A stretch of DNA of 64,000 nt from Pseudoalteromonas lipolytica (GTDB taxonomy: Bacteria; Pseudomonadota; Gammaproteobacteria; Enterobacterales; Alteromonadaceae), in contig NZ_LJTC01000009.1 in the NCBI RefSeq assembly GCF_001306915.1, positions 1-64,000 on the forward strand, in the 5' to 3' direction. Both the position numbers and the translations under genes were made by a program. Of this stretch, positions 44,101 through 53,790 are shown in pieces. The notes beneath the pieces are model-generated. The model worked only from the letters and a program-made list of their open reading frames with translations. It made no database searches and was not told the DNA's origin. Every line of letters starts with the position of its first letter. Positions within the stretch are counted from its first letter, which is position 1.

Positions 44101-44825
44101 GCTGAGGCAACCAATTCAATATTTTCAATAAGCTGAGCCTGTTCTGCGCCATAAGGGGTAATGGCAACTTTACTTATTTGAAATTGCTTTAGCTCAACAT
44201 CAATCGGGACCCTAATATCAATTGCGGGCAATGCTGGCAACTCAGTTAATGGGGCTGATTTAGGCTGCTCTTTTGTTTCGTGCAGCATTACAGCAACATC
44301 AGCAATAGTCAGTGTATCCACTGTTAAATCCGTTGCTTCGCCGCGAGCACTTAAGTTTAGTTTGTTGACTGTTACATCGGCACTTGGGTGCGCTAGATTA
44401 AAGCGATTAATTGCAACACGCTTAACAACGACCTTCATAGGTAAACTAATTTGTGTGACTTGCTCAACATTAGGTTCTGTTTCAGTGCTCTGCTCAGTTG
44501 ATACTGCCTGATTTTTAATATTTAAATCAATCGATTGGGCGCTTAAATTATCAAGACAAACCCCATCACAACGCCACCAAAATAAATCAATTTTTAGCTG
44601 CTTTGCATCAAACTTGATGCTTTGATTTTCAAAGTGAACATCAAACGCATCGTTATATAAAAAACGACCAGATGGCAACTTGATTGATAAGCCATCAACT
44701 AACTTATTCGCCGTGAATGCAATAAAGTGATTACCAGGCGCGGTGAATAACAAACAAAACACAATAACTAGCAAACTTGCCAGCGTAATTAATAGAACCT
44801 TGGTTATCTTTTTTAACATCTTCAT
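41139..44825 (-). CDS. tamB: Translocation and assembly module subunit TamB
   Basis: A 1228-residue inner-membrane-anchored periplasmic protein. One N-terminal helix (about 8-32) is followed by a very long stretch of repeated beta-strand signatures and the conserved C-terminal TamB (DUF490) domain of about 300 residues (PWGRIAIEELP, GELNLVQGTYRAFGQDL, GFSGSIEKPYLNIKAIRNP, ending YKFDWD). TamB forms a hydrophobic groove between membranes and works with TamA; it is also implicated in phospholipid transport. Start and tamA stop overlap by one base (TAATG), so translation is coupled. Confidence 0.95.
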   Translation of the reverse strand: MKMLKKITKVLLITLASLLVIVFCLLFTAPGNHFIAFTANKLVDGLSIKLPSGRFLYNDAFDVHFENQSIKFDAKQLKIDLFWWRCDGVCLDNLSAQSIDLNIKNQAVSTEQSTETEPNVEQVTQISLPMKVVVKRVAINRFNLAHPSADVTVNKLNLSARGEATDLTVDTLTIADVAVMLHETKEQPKSAPLTELPALPAIDIRVPIDVELKQFQISKVAITPYGAEQAQLIENIELVASAKESDINLKKLAASYQQWQLHTNLTAELSGENTIEGAVSVKSTEHQANLSLSGPLADLKLSLVTQGTYPAQLKGAVNLKQTNYPFDLTGQIAKWQIATDTQQLQLSDFDLKAKGHADAYAVDLSLVTQLDALPAMTVKSKLQGSLTNAKLEQLSLNANDSKADINASVDWSNGVKSEFKGALSHLKAQYLTDALSSDLSGEFNGSFNLQAGEWQLALDNTQLNGSVNQIPVTLLSDFELDSSLHASFKKLEIKSGKNEIALSGQVDKVWRVDGKLRLDASDQDVLPMQGKGFADLSLRGERLEPTVDLSLVLNTLSYQDIQVDGLTLKGQFDYAANWQTDVSLVLDSASIAEHKINQIELDASGDKTDHHLTFLLDADQGKASFDVDGKFNKETWQGALSQILVTDNQVRFGTNKPVNIQVNTKTFDFNVGAHCWQSDNSKLCFETLQQTKQLGQLNAQLAALSIAEFKHFLPDNLKVTGDANGEFVANWNNGALKTIRANIKTQQLEASLIDGANVYKLPVEVLEVSAMSDAQVGKLNATLDSSVLGKVTSELNIDDIQNQQNLAGDLVIEKIELTNLRPFISSLEQLTGDIKGRLAIAGTLKEPLLNGDFDVEKINLEGATLPVSLQNSYVNIAFNNQSATLKGELKDAEGGALDLSGGIDWQQELPDVDVKLNGKEFFVRAQQDVTFKVSPDLTMSLKDNAFNLDGQVVVPWGRIAIEELPEGAVQVSDDEVIVDIEQQQSEKVPFDYAINLKVLVENDVRVDSFGLQSKVEGDINISMDQVTPMIATGELNLVQGTYRAFGQDLIIRTGQVGFSGSIEKPYLNIKAIRNPDNTSNGVIAGITLTGNVEQPSLKVFSEPAMDQAQALAYLLNGQPLDEGDSSTDAMLTQLLLAQGVNRSEGMVSKIGESFGLSDVSLSSSGSGDDTKVEISGYVTPGIQVKYSVGIFDSLSEVAVRYQLLSQLYIEVTSGLNQNVDILYKFDWD

Positions 44826-46552
44826 TAGATTTCAGGCCCTATGGTAATACTTAATCGGGTACTTTTACTTTCTTTTGTTAAACCCCAAGCATGGTCGATA
44901 CGTACAGGACCAACCGGTGTTAAATACCGAAAACCAAAGCCAGCACCGACTTCGACGCGGTCGCTAAAATCATTTGTTGCGGTACCACTATCGACAAATA
45001 AAGCTGCTCGCCAATGCTCGGCAAATTGATAGTTATACTCAATTGTACCGCTTATTAAGTATTTACCACCAATTAAACGACCTTGTTCATCTTCAGGTGA
45101 AATAGATTCATAAGCAAAACCACGGACACTTTGATCCCCCCCCGCATAGAAACGAAGCGATAACGGTACGTCATTAATATCTTCAACCAGCATGGCACCT
45201 AAATTAGCTCTTAAGTACAGTAAATGACGATCGGCGAAGGTATTCAACCATGCGTTTTGCAGTTGTAAACGTAGGATATTAGTTGAAGACATCATGTCCT
45301 CTAACCCAAATTCAGCTGACAGCAGCCATTGGTACCCCTCGTAAGGAGTCGTTCCGCCCTCAGTGTCTTTTTTGGCGTAGCTGATACCCGGCATCAACAT
45401 TTTTGCACTTTGTTCTTCTTCTCCAATTCGGTAGGTTTCATAATCACGGCGGATAAATGCGGTTCGAACCCAATCATCTTCGGTTAACCACTGGCGCTGT
45501 AATTGGCCAGTTAAAATTTTACTGTAAAGGTCATTTGTTACACCATCTTCGAGTTTATAGCCTAACGAAAAACGCCAAAGATCATCATTAGGGTCGTCTA
45601 CTGGGACGGTATAACCTAGCGAAATATCTTGCTGCCTCTCTGACACATTTAAGTTGCTTTCAAGATAATGACCGTCTTCCGTTATCCATGGCTTAGTCCA
45701 TTTAAAGCGAACTTTTGGGCCAAAATCAGTATTAAAACCGCCACCCACTTCATAGCTATTGGCTGGTTTATGTAATACATCAACATTAACAGGCACTTGG
45801 TTGTTTTTACGTTTTGCAATGTCTGCATACACACGGACACTGGCAAAATAAGGGGTGCTCGACAGTGCTAAGTTGTAATCAGAAATGTCAGTCGCTTTAT
45901 ATGGCTGACCTTGTTTAAATTCAGCCAGCGAGCGAATGTATTTTTCAGCCGGGGTCTCAGTACCAATAGTGATATCACCAAACTGATAACGAGGCCCAGT
46001 ATCGACATTAAAAATAATCTTTGCGCTATTATTTTTTAGCGATACCGCCAATTTATGCTCATGCCATTTTGCATCAAAATAACCTAAGTCTAATAGTTGG
46101 CTTTCGATGCGCTTTCTCGCGGCCTCATATTTGCCGTGATTTAAAAAGTCACCTTGTTTGATTTTGATGCTGTTGACGGCAGACATAAATTCGGCGTCAT
46201 CTTTACCGGCACCTGTAATGGTTACATTGATATCTGCGATTCGAGTAACAGGACCACGCTCAACATCGACAATTAATAGCTGTTGTGCGTTATCAAAACT
46301 AATTTTGATAGTCGGCTTATAATAACCAAGCGCTTTTAAACTCATTTCTACTTGGCTTTTAGCATGACGCTTTAATGCCTTTGAGGTTTTTTCATCAATT
46401 AGTTGCTTAATGTAAAGCTCAACGTTTTTTTCGAGCTCACCACTGATCCCCTGAATTTTGTAATCTTTAATGACAGTTGAGGCACTAATGGCGTGCTGGC
46501 TGTATGAAAAGCAGAAAAACACAAAGACAAAAAAGAAATGCCGAGTATACAA
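44825..46552 (-). CDS. tamA: Outer-membrane assembly protein TamA
   Basis: A 575-residue Omp85-family protein with a signal peptide (about 1-24), three POTRA-like domains (about 25-270) and a C-terminal 16-strand barrel (GGGFNTDFGP through the end). The barrel has GGDQSVRGFAYESISP near the lid-lock loop and ends with a typical final strand. It partners TamB and the genes overlap by one base. It diverges from rraB. Confidence 0.94.
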   Translation of the reverse strand: MYTRHFFFVFVFFCFSYSQHAISASTVIKDYKIQGISGELEKNVELYIKQLIDEKTSKALKRHAKSQVEMSLKALGYYKPTIKISFDNAQQLLIVDVERGPVTRIADINVTITGAGKDDAEFMSAVNSIKIKQGDFLNHGKYEAARKRIESQLLDLGYFDAKWHEHKLAVSLKNNSAKIIFNVDTGPRYQFGDITIGTETPAEKYIRSLAEFKQGQPYKATDISDYNLALSSTPYFASVRVYADIAKRKNNQVPVNVDVLHKPANSYEVGGGFNTDFGPKVRFKWTKPWITEDGHYLESNLNVSERQQDISLGYTVPVDDPNDDLWRFSLGYKLEDGVTNDLYSKILTGQLQRQWLTEDDWVRTAFIRRDYETYRIGEEEQSAKMLMPGISYAKKDTEGGTTPYEGYQWLLSAEFGLEDMMSSTNILRLQLQNAWLNTFADRHLLYLRANLGAMLVEDINDVPLSLRFYAGGDQSVRGFAYESISPEDEQGRLIGGKYLISGTIEYNYQFAEHWRAALFVDSGTATNDFSDRVEVGAGFGFRYLTPVGPVRIDHAWGLTKESKSTRLSITIGPEI

Positions 46553-46723
46553 AAAATATCCTTACTTTTTTGGAAGAGTCATAATCTAAAATGAGTACAA
46601 AAAGATACTAGCACAGTGCCATAGCCACTGACATAATTGAAATGTTAAAATTAGTACGCGTTAAACAATTATTTTCGCTACAATAGCGGATAATACCTAG
46701 ATTTATAATGAACGAGCGACTAA

Positions 46724-47056
46724 ATGCACTTCCCTGATGACGAAAACGGTCAATTATTAGCTGAAATTGCTGACGCTGGTGTTGATTTAACCAGTATGCA
46801 AACTATCGATTTCTATATTCTTTTTGAACAAAAGCCTGAAGCAGAGAAATTTGCTAAAGCGATAACAAGTGATGAGCTTGCCCCTTCAACAGAATTAACC
46901 AAGTGCCCAGATACAGGGGTGTGGGAAGTCATTACCCGTGTGAAGATGGTGCCAGAACACACCTTACTTAGCCAAACAGAACAATACTTAGAAAGCATCG
47001 CTAATGGCCATAATGGATATGGCGATGGCTGGGGTTTAATGGCCGAAGAGGAATAA
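46724..47056 (+). CDS. rraB: Ribonuclease E activity regulator RraB
   Basis: A 110-residue acidic protein of the RraB family, which binds RNase E and alters its activity. Family landmarks are the N-terminal DL-x-x-x-x-x-DFY-IL-FE pattern, WEVITRVKMVPEHTLLS, and the closing NGYGDGWG. It diverges from tamA-tamB and converges on radD. Confidence 0.9.
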   Translation: MHFPDDENGQLLAEIADAGVDLTSMQTIDFYILFEQKPEAEKFAKAITSDELAPSTELTKCPDTGVWEVITRVKMVPEHTLLSQTEQYLESIANGHNGYGDGWGLMAEEE

Positions 47057-47070
47057 GCCACTCCTACATC

Positions 47071-47106
47071 TCGTAAGGGGATCAACTTAGTTGATTCGCC
47101 TTACGA
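47071..47106. terminator. Long hairpin between rraB and radD overlapping the radD stop
   Basis: TCGTAAGG (47071-47078) pairs with CCTTACGA (47099-47106), and inside it ATCAAC (47081-47086) pairs with GTTGAT (47090-47095). The radD stop codon (47082-47084) lies in the inner stem. There is no clear T run, so it may act as a 3' end stabiliser rather than a classic terminator. Confidence 0.5.
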
Positions 47107-48827
47107 AAACTGCCCTGATAATCAAAAAGCTTTTCTGCCACTTTCCAACCGTATTTTTTATTTTTACGCGCAATCACAAAATCGGGTGCAAGTAGTTGTT
47201 GTTGTAAATTAACAACCTGCTCCGCGCTTTGCCAATCTATTGGGGTAAAACCGGGTGCTGCTCGTTTACCAAACTGCTTATTAAAAATAAATCGCCCGGT
47301 GTCATTTGCTAAGTTAAAAACCTCATCACAACTAGCTCCATCTTCATCATAGTAGCTAATTTTAAGTAAACCTTTTGCGAGCAACTGTGCCGACAAACCA
47401 CTACACCTTAATACCAAAGCATCTTTTAAATTAAGCGCTTCCCGCAGTTTATCATCAGGGTCTGCCATCATGGCACCACAAGACTGACACTGCCTTGCTG
47501 CAATGTCATTTTGCTCACCACACTGCTCACATTCTTTAAAACGAAAACGATAATCACACTGTATTTGCTCTTCACCATCGTCCAGCAAGCCTTGGCAGCG
47601 CCTACCAAAATGCTCAATCACTTTGCCTTCGCCATCAGTTTTACCCCAAAAAATATTCGCAAATCCACAGCCAGGGCATAGCACTTGAACTGGCTCATTA
47701 TCACTTTGCGCTTTTTTACTCCCTACCTCTGGGTAGAACAAATCAAAGCCATTACCAGCATAATCAATAACTAAGCAGTCTTTTTTTCCTTCGCTTAAAC
47801 GAAGGCCTCGACCCACTATTTGTTGATATAAACTGACAGATTCGGTGGGCCGTAAAATCGCAATATAATCAACGTGAGGGGCATCAAAGCCCGTCGTGAG
47901 TACGGATACATTAACCAAATACTTTATTTTTTTGGCTTTAAATTGATTAATAATTCGATCACGCTCGTTATTATCAGTATCACCGGTGATAAGTGCCGTA
48001 CTACCCTCAGGTAAGTAGCCAGTAATTTCTTTGGCATGCATCACGGTTGCAGCGAAGATCATCACACCATGACGCTGTTCACTGTACTCTATTACTTGCT
48101 TGATAATGGCTTTTGTCGCGCGGGTGCTGTCTTTTAATAACGCATTCATATTCTCAATGCCGTAACGACCAAATGAATCACTCGGCAGTGATGAAAAGTC
48201 ATAATGGCTAATAGCTGCATCGACTTCATGAGGCGGCGTTAAATAGCCGTTTTTGATCATATAGCGCAGCGGTAACTCAAAAATACACTTTTTAAATGGT
48301 GCGTCTTTATCACCTCTAACAAAACCATGATAGTGATGATGATAAACCCAGCCCATTCCCATACGAAATGGTGTTGCAGTTAAACCAAGTACTTTAAGAT
48401 TGGGGTTTTGTTTTTTTAGACTCGTTATCACCTGCCCGTACTGACTTTGTTCATCACCACTGACACGATGACATTCATCAATGATCAACAAAGAGTAAGC
48501 ATCTGTAAGCTTATCGGTATTACGTGCCAATGATTGCACACTCGCAAAGGTCACTTGCTCCGTTAATGACTTTTGTTTTAACCCCGCAGAAAAAATACTT
48601 GCCTTAAAGCCAAAGCTAATATACTTCTCGGCGTTTTGTTCTACCAATTCTTTAACATGCGCAAGCACCATAATTTTTTGTTTGGCAATACGCGCAAGTT
48701 CAGCAATAACCAGGCTTTTTCCAGCCCCTGTTGGTAACACAATTAGTGCTGCGTCATCTGTTTGTCGAAAGTGAGCAACCGTGCGTGCTACGGCCTCTTG
48801 TTGGTAGGGTCTGAGTACGTACTTCAT
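47082..48827 (-). CDS. radD: DNA repair helicase-like protein RadD (YejH)
   Basis: A 581-residue SF2 helicase-family protein, close to the 586 residues of E. coli RadD. Walker A LPTGAGKS at 31-38, the DECH box in [12 protein letters not shown], a helicase C domain ([22 protein letters not shown]) and a C-terminal zinc-binding part with paired CxxC motifs (CPGCGF, CEQCGE, CQSCGA). RadD interacts with SSB and acts in double-strand break and crosslink repair in E. coli. It converges with rraB. Confidence 0.9.
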   Translation of the reverse strand: MKYVLRPYQQEAVARTVAHFRQTDDAALIVLPTGAGKSLVIAELARIAKQKIMVLAHVKELVEQNAEKYISFGFKASIFSAGLKQKSLTEQVTFASVQSLARNTDKLTDAYSLLIIDECHRVSGDEQSQYGQVITSLKKQNPNLKVLGLTATPFRMGMGWVYHHHYHGFVRGDKDAPFKKCIFELPLRYMIKNGYLTPPHEVDAAISHYDFSSLPSDSFGRYGIENMNALLKDSTRATKAIIKQVIEYSEQRHGVMIFAATVMHAKEITGYLPEGSTALITGDTDNNERDRIINQFKAKKIKYLVNVSVLTTGFDAPHVDYIAILRPTESVSLYQQIVGRGLRLSEGKKDCLVIDYAGNGFDLFYPEVGSKKAQSDNEPVQVLCPGCGFANIFWGKTDGEGKVIEHFGRRCQGLLDDGEEQIQCDYRFRFKECEQCGEQNDIAARQCQSCGAMMADPDDKLREALNLKDALVLRCSGLSAQLLAKGLLKISYYDEDGASCDEVFNLANDTGRFIFNKQFGKRAAPGFTPIDWQSAEQVVNLQQQLLAPDFVIARKNKKYGWKVAEKLFDYQGSFRKANQLS

Positions 48828-48850
48828 GTTATCGGACTATAATCGACATA

Positions 48851-48873
48851 AAAAAGGGAAGCATACGCTTCCC
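48851..48873 (-). terminator. Rho-independent terminator of the H-NS-like gene
   Basis: GGGAAGC (48856-48862) pairs with GCTTCCC (48867-48873) across ATAC; on the minus strand a T run follows (A run 48850-48855). Confidence 0.85.
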
Positions 48874-48896
48874 CTGGTATTCTTTAAAGCAAAAAA

Positions 48897-49202
48897 TTAA
48901 GCAAGGTGTTTTGTTAAATCGACACCTTGGAATGCTTTAGGTCGTTTACCACGGCCTGTCCATTCTACAATTTCGCCATTAAATTCGATGCGGTACTTCG
49001 GTTTTACCTTAGTGCGTTTGTCTGTTGTTACTACATCCTGTAGATCTTCTAATGTAAGTCCTTTTTCTTTTAGTAAATCGAGTACCTCTTTTTTAGCTTC
49101 TTGCTGTTGAGTATATTTCTCGATAGCTGTGTCGATTAGCTGTTTTGCTTTTTCTAATTCAGATAATGACGCAGATTTTACAAAAGATCGGATTTCTTTC
49201 AT
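48897..49202 (-). CDS. H-NS-family nucleoid-associated protein
   Basis: A 101-residue DNA-binding protein. The N-terminal part to about residue 60 is helical and suits dimerisation. The C-terminal domain carries WTGRGKRPKAFQ, matching the W-x-G-x-GRxP AT-hook-like core of H-NS family proteins. It is shorter than E. coli H-NS (137), having a short linker. Such proteins silence AT-rich acquired DNA. It is monocistronic with its own terminator and stands next to the AT-rich receptor region, though a regulatory link is not shown. Confidence 0.87.
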   Translation of the reverse strand: MKEIRSFVKSASLSELEKAKQLIDTAIEKYTQQQEAKKEVLDLLKEKGLTLEDLQDVVTTDKRTKVKPKYRIEFNGEIVEWTGRGKRPKAFQGVDLTKHLA

Positions 49203-49312
49203 TGAGAGCTCTCTTTAATATTAAAGTTAAGTAAAATGTATAAACATGAATTAGTATATGCCCTATTCATAAAATAATCTATTCGACTCTAATTCTTTAT
49301 CCTAACTTTTTA

Positions 49313-52300
49313 TTATACCCATGCTCTGATCTGAACAATGACGTCTTTTAACTCAGTAATTAAATCAATAACAATAGCAGTATCATGATTATCAATAAAC
49401 GTCTTTTCCGTATCTACAATTAGTTTTGAGATAGGTGGATATTGAAGCATGACAAGCGCTCCTTTCAGTTTATGAATAGCAGCAGACATTTTATCCAACT
49501 CATCACTATTGAGGTGACCTTCTAACGTACTCAAATCATCCTGCAAACTATTTATAAATACCTCTGCCAACATTTTTGCATCACTTTCGTTACCAAAAAC
49601 ATTAAGCCAATGCTGTATATCTTTGATCCCTTGCAAACTTACATTCTTACTATCTGTAATAATGTTTTCATCGTCTTTATTAAGATCAATAAATTCTGCA
49701 AGCCGATTATACAATTCATTAAGTTTATACGGCTTAAACAAAACACTGTTCATGCCTGAGCTGAGAGCTTTATTTAAGCAGGTCTTAGAGTCATCTGCAG
49801 TAAAACCGATAATTGGCAAGTTCTGGAATTTTTCTATCGTCCTGATCTGTTCGGCTAACTTAAAACCATCTAAGTGAGGCATATGGCAATCTGTTAAGAG
49901 TAGATCAAAGTCCCCTTCTTCAAGCGCCCTTAAAGCAGCTAATCCATCCTCGACCATTACAGCTTTTATACCTAATTTTTGACATTGTTTTTCAAGTAAT
50001 AATTGATTAGTTTTATTATCTTCAGCAATTAAAATCTGGCCATATAAATGCGCTTTATCTGGGCTAATTATATCTAAGGTGGTATGAATATTATTAAGTA
50101 GCTCTCTTAATGAATCGGGATAAAGTGGTTCGATAGGTAGTAAATGACAATTACAATCATTTACTTGTTGAGTATTTCGGCTTAATGGCACAATAGTATA
50201 CTTAGCAGCAATGCCTCCTTTTTTAGCACGCCACTGCTCTCCTAGTAACTCAACCATGTATTGCTCATCAATAATTAAATTTTCAGTCTGACTAAGTTCA
50301 GATAACTCCAAGGGCCAATCAAGTATGGTATGTTTGACTGCCATGGTTCCAAGCAGCCGGACCAGCTCTTCACTTTTACTACAAACAATCCAATACCCAG
50401 ATGATGTGCTTAATTGAGGCTTTTTAGTATGTTGCAATGGGATAGATAAATAAACATGCGTCCCCTTGCCGTATGTGCTAGACAAAGTGATACTGCCTTG
50501 CATCGCGTCAACCAGCTGTTTTACTAGCGCTAAGCCTAAGCCTGTTCCGCCAAATTGGCGTTGAAAAGAGTTATCGGCTTGCTCAAATGGTTTATAGATT
50601 TGAGCAAGCTCTTCAGTTGTCATCCCCTTACCGGTATCTGTAATTGTGATATTTAACAACTGTTTCTCAAACTTTACCTCGCAAGTTATTGAGCCCTGAC
50701 TTGTGAATTTAACTGCATTACTTAGTAGGTGTGATAAAACATGCATTAAATGATTAATATCAACCGATGTCGATGTGTAAGCAGCAGTCAGCCAATTTAA
50801 ATTGAAATGAAGTCCCTTCTGTTTAGCCTGATGTTCATGTGCTCGTAGAATGCGACACAAATGAGTTTCCAAATCAACATTCTCAACAACTACTTCGATG
50901 TTACCCGTACTAGTGTCTGCAAAATATAGAATATCATCAACTAAACCTTGTAGTTTAGTTACTGAAACCTCAATGTGTTCGATTAAAGTAGATTGCTCAC
51001 TGTCTACTTGTGATGATTTTAAAAGCTCAATAAAACCATTTACCCCAGATAAAGGCGTCCTTAATTCATGACTCATCGTCGCAATAAAACGACTTTTAAC
51101 TAAATCAGCTTGAAGCGCCTGTTGGTTGGCCTTATTTAATTCAACTTGATGATGTTTGAGTAAGCTAATATCTAATAAGATACCATTCCACCTAACCCCT
51201 TGTTGTATGTCATTGCCTTTTGTTTGTGCATTGGCAATATAACGGCACCAAACTTTTTGGCCAAGATTATTAATTCTAAACTCAATATCAATCATGCCTT
51301 TGCGCTTACTTGCTTGCTTAAAGGCTTTAGCTATTTGCACCCGGTCTTCATCAACAATACAAGGGGAAATACATCCGGTCATACCGCGGCTATTGAGTTG
51401 TCTTGATGTTACCCCCAATAAACTTTGCGCCCCTTTGCTAATATAGGTATAACACCCTTCACCATTATCATAATATTCATACTGAAATACCCCGCCAGGG
51501 ATAGTATCAGTAATCGTTTGTAATAATTGTTGAACCGCTTGGTTTTCCCTTTGAAGGTTATGATGTTCAGTCAAATCAGTGATGACGGTCATAATCCCAG
51601 CCAACTGACCATCAACTCCAAGATATGGCTTTTTAGTGTAGAGAAGCTCAAGCTTCTTTCCTACTTTATTGGTAAAGTTCATTTGACGATTAAAAACTTT
51701 TCCAGAGTGCAAGCTTTGCTTATTCTGCGTCAATAACTGGCTAACTTGTGCTAACTCGTCACGTAAATACCGTTTTTTTTCGTCCCATAAATGAGCAAAA
51801 TTATCCTTATAGGCTTTGTTCCACATTATCCTTTTTTGCTCAGAATCTTGTATCACTACCATTGTAGGTAAATCATCGATGAGTTTTTGAGTGAAGTTCA
51901 ATTTACTTAACGCAACTTGCTCAGCCTCTTTTCGTTTTGAAATCTCACGGTTTATGGTAATCCGCCAGCTAACAAAATAAATAATCGAAATACAGATAAG
52001 AATTAAGGTTAAAATTGCAGTTGTATTAACGGTGGTTTTGTCATATCCACGCTCGATATTAAAAATACCATGACGATTGACAATATGATTGAAGTCATTG
52101 CTCGTTAGTGTTTTGAAAAGGCTTTCAAGTAAACTGACTAATTCAGTAAAGTTTTTATTCACAAGGAAATAGATCGGCTGATTATATCGGTATTTAGGGT
52201 TGATATAAAATTCGCCTATGTAAAACTGATTTAATTGATATGCCGCAATGCTTTGCGGTAAGATAACACTATCAATCGTGTCGTTCCTCAAAGCATAAAA

Positions 52301-53512
52301 AAGTGTCACAATTGAGCTAAATGACACCGTTTCTAAATTCTCAGCACTTGGCAGCTTCTTTTTTGGATCTGCAAACAGATCTATATAACCAATACGCTGA
52401 GTTTTACTCGAACGTTTAGAAATTAAAACCATTTCTACGCTTACGTGCGGCGGTAAAGCAATCAAAACACCTTCATTAATTCTTGTTGGTGTCATCGTCG
52501 GAATGAGATCGATCTTATTCGCTAAAAATAATCTTTCTAATTCTTTGGAATTTGCAGCAGGGATATATTTAAACTGGAACCCACTTCGTTCAGATAGTAA
52601 CTCAAGGGTATCATTTAAATAGCCTGTAGCTTCGCCAATTTGATTTGTGTCATTAATTGGAAACAAACCATCAATAAACGAGAACGTAAGTAAATAATTA
52701 TTGTTGCCTTTCACACTTACTTTATTGAATTCACGTTTGAATTGACTATAGGCTTTTGCGGCCAAATATTCTTCACTTGCCGAACTTTCCCATAATTGTT
52801 TCGTGGTTGGAGAGATAGATGCTAAAAAAGAATTAACTTGATTACGTAAAGCCGTCTTCTGTTGGTTGAACATGACATGAAATGTTTCACTAGAAAGCCA
52901 GATAGGACTTACAACTTTAAGACCGTCTTTACCACGATTTTTTAACTGATGAGACAAAACTGAATAATCACCTAAAAAAGCATCAAATGAGCCATCCGCC
53001 ACTTTTTTAAACGCATCATCTGGTTTTATAAACCGATTTATATAAAGCGCCCCATTTTCTGCTAGATATTCGCAATGCGAACTCCCAGTGATACAAACCC
53101 ATCGTAAACTAGCAAAGTTCTTTAAGGCACTATTCGCAATAGATTGATTTACAACTATTCCACGTGGACCTTCCATAAAGGGTGTTGAAAATAAATAATG
53201 TTTTTTACGTTGCGTGGTTTTATTCAATCCAACCGCAAAGTCTATTTCACCAGCTTTAAGTCCGTCCAGAAGCTCGTCAAGACTGTCGTAAACTCGGTAC
53301 TCTAAATCGGCACCAGCTAAACGCGCTATTTCGTTACTGTAACCAACAATTACACCAGTATATTGACCATTTGCGTCTTGGGTGTGATAAGGAAAAAAAT
53401 TATAACTTACGATACCCGCTTTGAGTTGCGTCGCAGAAGCAATACAAGAGAATAAAAGCGTAATAGCATAAAGGTAAAAGAGAAATCGTCGTTTCAGAAC
53501 TAAACCAAGCAA
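49313..53512 (-). CDS. BvgS/EvgS-type hybrid sensor histidine kinase
   Basis: A 1399-residue inner-membrane sensor. After a signal peptide (about 1-26) come two periplasmic SBP_bac_3 Venus-flytrap domains (about 28-260 and 270-480), a membrane helix (about 492-512), a short coiled segment, two PAS domains (about 540-655 and 660-795), a HisKA with H815 in ATMSHELRTPLSG, an HATPase (LLSNAVKF, DTGKGM, FGGTGLGLAL), a degenerate receiver-like segment (about 1050-1150), a true receiver with D1208 in LLTDCHMPH and an HPt with H1347 in IHKLKGAL. No partner response regulator is adjacent. The ligand for the periplasmic domains is unknown. Confidence 0.92.
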   Translation of the reverse strand: MLGLVLKRRFLFYLYAITLLFSCIASATQLKAGIVSYNFFPYHTQDANGQYTGVIVGYSNEIARLAGADLEYRVYDSLDELLDGLKAGEIDFAVGLNKTTQRKKHYLFSTPFMEGPRGIVVNQSIANSALKNFASLRWVCITGSSHCEYLAENGALYINRFIKPDDAFKKVADGSFDAFLGDYSVLSHQLKNRGKDGLKVVSPIWLSSETFHVMFNQQKTALRNQVNSFLASISPTTKQLWESSASEEYLAAKAYSQFKREFNKVSVKGNNNYLLTFSFIDGLFPINDTNQIGEATGYLNDTLELLSERSGFQFKYIPAANSKELERLFLANKIDLIPTMTPTRINEGVLIALPPHVSVEMVLISKRSSKTQRIGYIDLFADPKKKLPSAENLETVSFSSIVTLFYALRNDTIDSVILPQSIAAYQLNQFYIGEFYINPKYRYNQPIYFLVNKNFTELVSLLESLFKTLTSNDFNHIVNRHGIFNIERGYDKTTVNTTAILTLILICISIIYFVSWRITINREISKRKEAEQVALSKLNFTQKLIDDLPTMVVIQDSEQKRIMWNKAYKDNFAHLWDEKKRYLRDELAQVSQLLTQNKQSLHSGKVFNRQMNFTNKVGKKLELLYTKKPYLGVDGQLAGIMTVITDLTEHHNLQRENQAVQQLLQTITDTIPGGVFQYEYYDNGEGCYTYISKGAQSLLGVTSRQLNSRGMTGCISPCIVDEDRVQIAKAFKQASKRKGMIDIEFRINNLGQKVWCRYIANAQTKGNDIQQGVRWNGILLDISLLKHHQVELNKANQQALQADLVKSRFIATMSHELRTPLSGVNGFIELLKSSQVDSEQSTLIEHIEVSVTKLQGLVDDILYFADTSTGNIEVVVENVDLETHLCRILRAHEHQAKQKGLHFNLNWLTAAYTSTSVDINHLMHVLSHLLSNAVKFTSQGSITCEVKFEKQLLNITITDTGKGMTTEELAQIYKPFEQADNSFQRQFGGTGLGLALVKQLVDAMQGSITLSSTYGKGTHVYLSIPLQHTKKPQLSTSSGYWIVCSKSEELVRLLGTMAVKHTILDWPLELSELSQTENLIIDEQYMVELLGEQWRAKKGGIAAKYTIVPLSRNTQQVNDCNCHLLPIEPLYPDSLRELLNNIHTTLDIISPDKAHLYGQILIAEDNKTNQLLLEKQCQKLGIKAVMVEDGLAALRALEEGDFDLLLTDCHMPHLDGFKLAEQIRTIEKFQNLPIIGFTADDSKTCLNKALSSGMNSVLFKPYKLNELYNRLAEFIDLNKDDENIITDSKNVSLQGIKDIQHWLNVFGNESDAKMLAEVFINSLQDDLSTLEGHLNSDELDKMSAAIHKLKGALVMLQYPPISKLIVDTEKTFIDNHDTAIVIDLITELKDVIVQIRAWV

Positions 53513-53790
53513 AAGTAAATAACTAGCTACATTCTAGCAGTGAAATTTAAATACTCAATTTTTGTTTAAAACTAGCTACTATAAAAATTAACAAATAGAT
53601 GATTCGATACAGACGTACAGTCGCCATTCGAATAAAGATTGCGTTAATTATTTAAAAATAGCATGCGCATATTTTCCACCTCTAAACTATTGCAAAAGCC
53701 AATGGGTATGAAGTAAGAAATAATCAAGAGCAGTTAATTAAACTAAAAAAAACCCACTTTAGTCAGTGGGTTTTTATTTTTATTTACACA
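53513..53790. other. Gap between the sensor kinase and receptor 1
   Basis: About 278 bases, AT-rich, with no gene. It holds the receptor-1 terminator near its right side and should contain the sensor kinase promoter just right of 53512. I see no further structure. Confidence 0.4.
53745..53775 (-). terminator. Rho-independent terminator of receptor 1
   Basis: CCCACT (53753-53758) pairs with AGTGGG (53765-53770) across TTAGTC. A runs at 53745-53752 give a T tract on the minus strand, and T runs on the plus side make it bidirectional. Confidence 0.88.
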
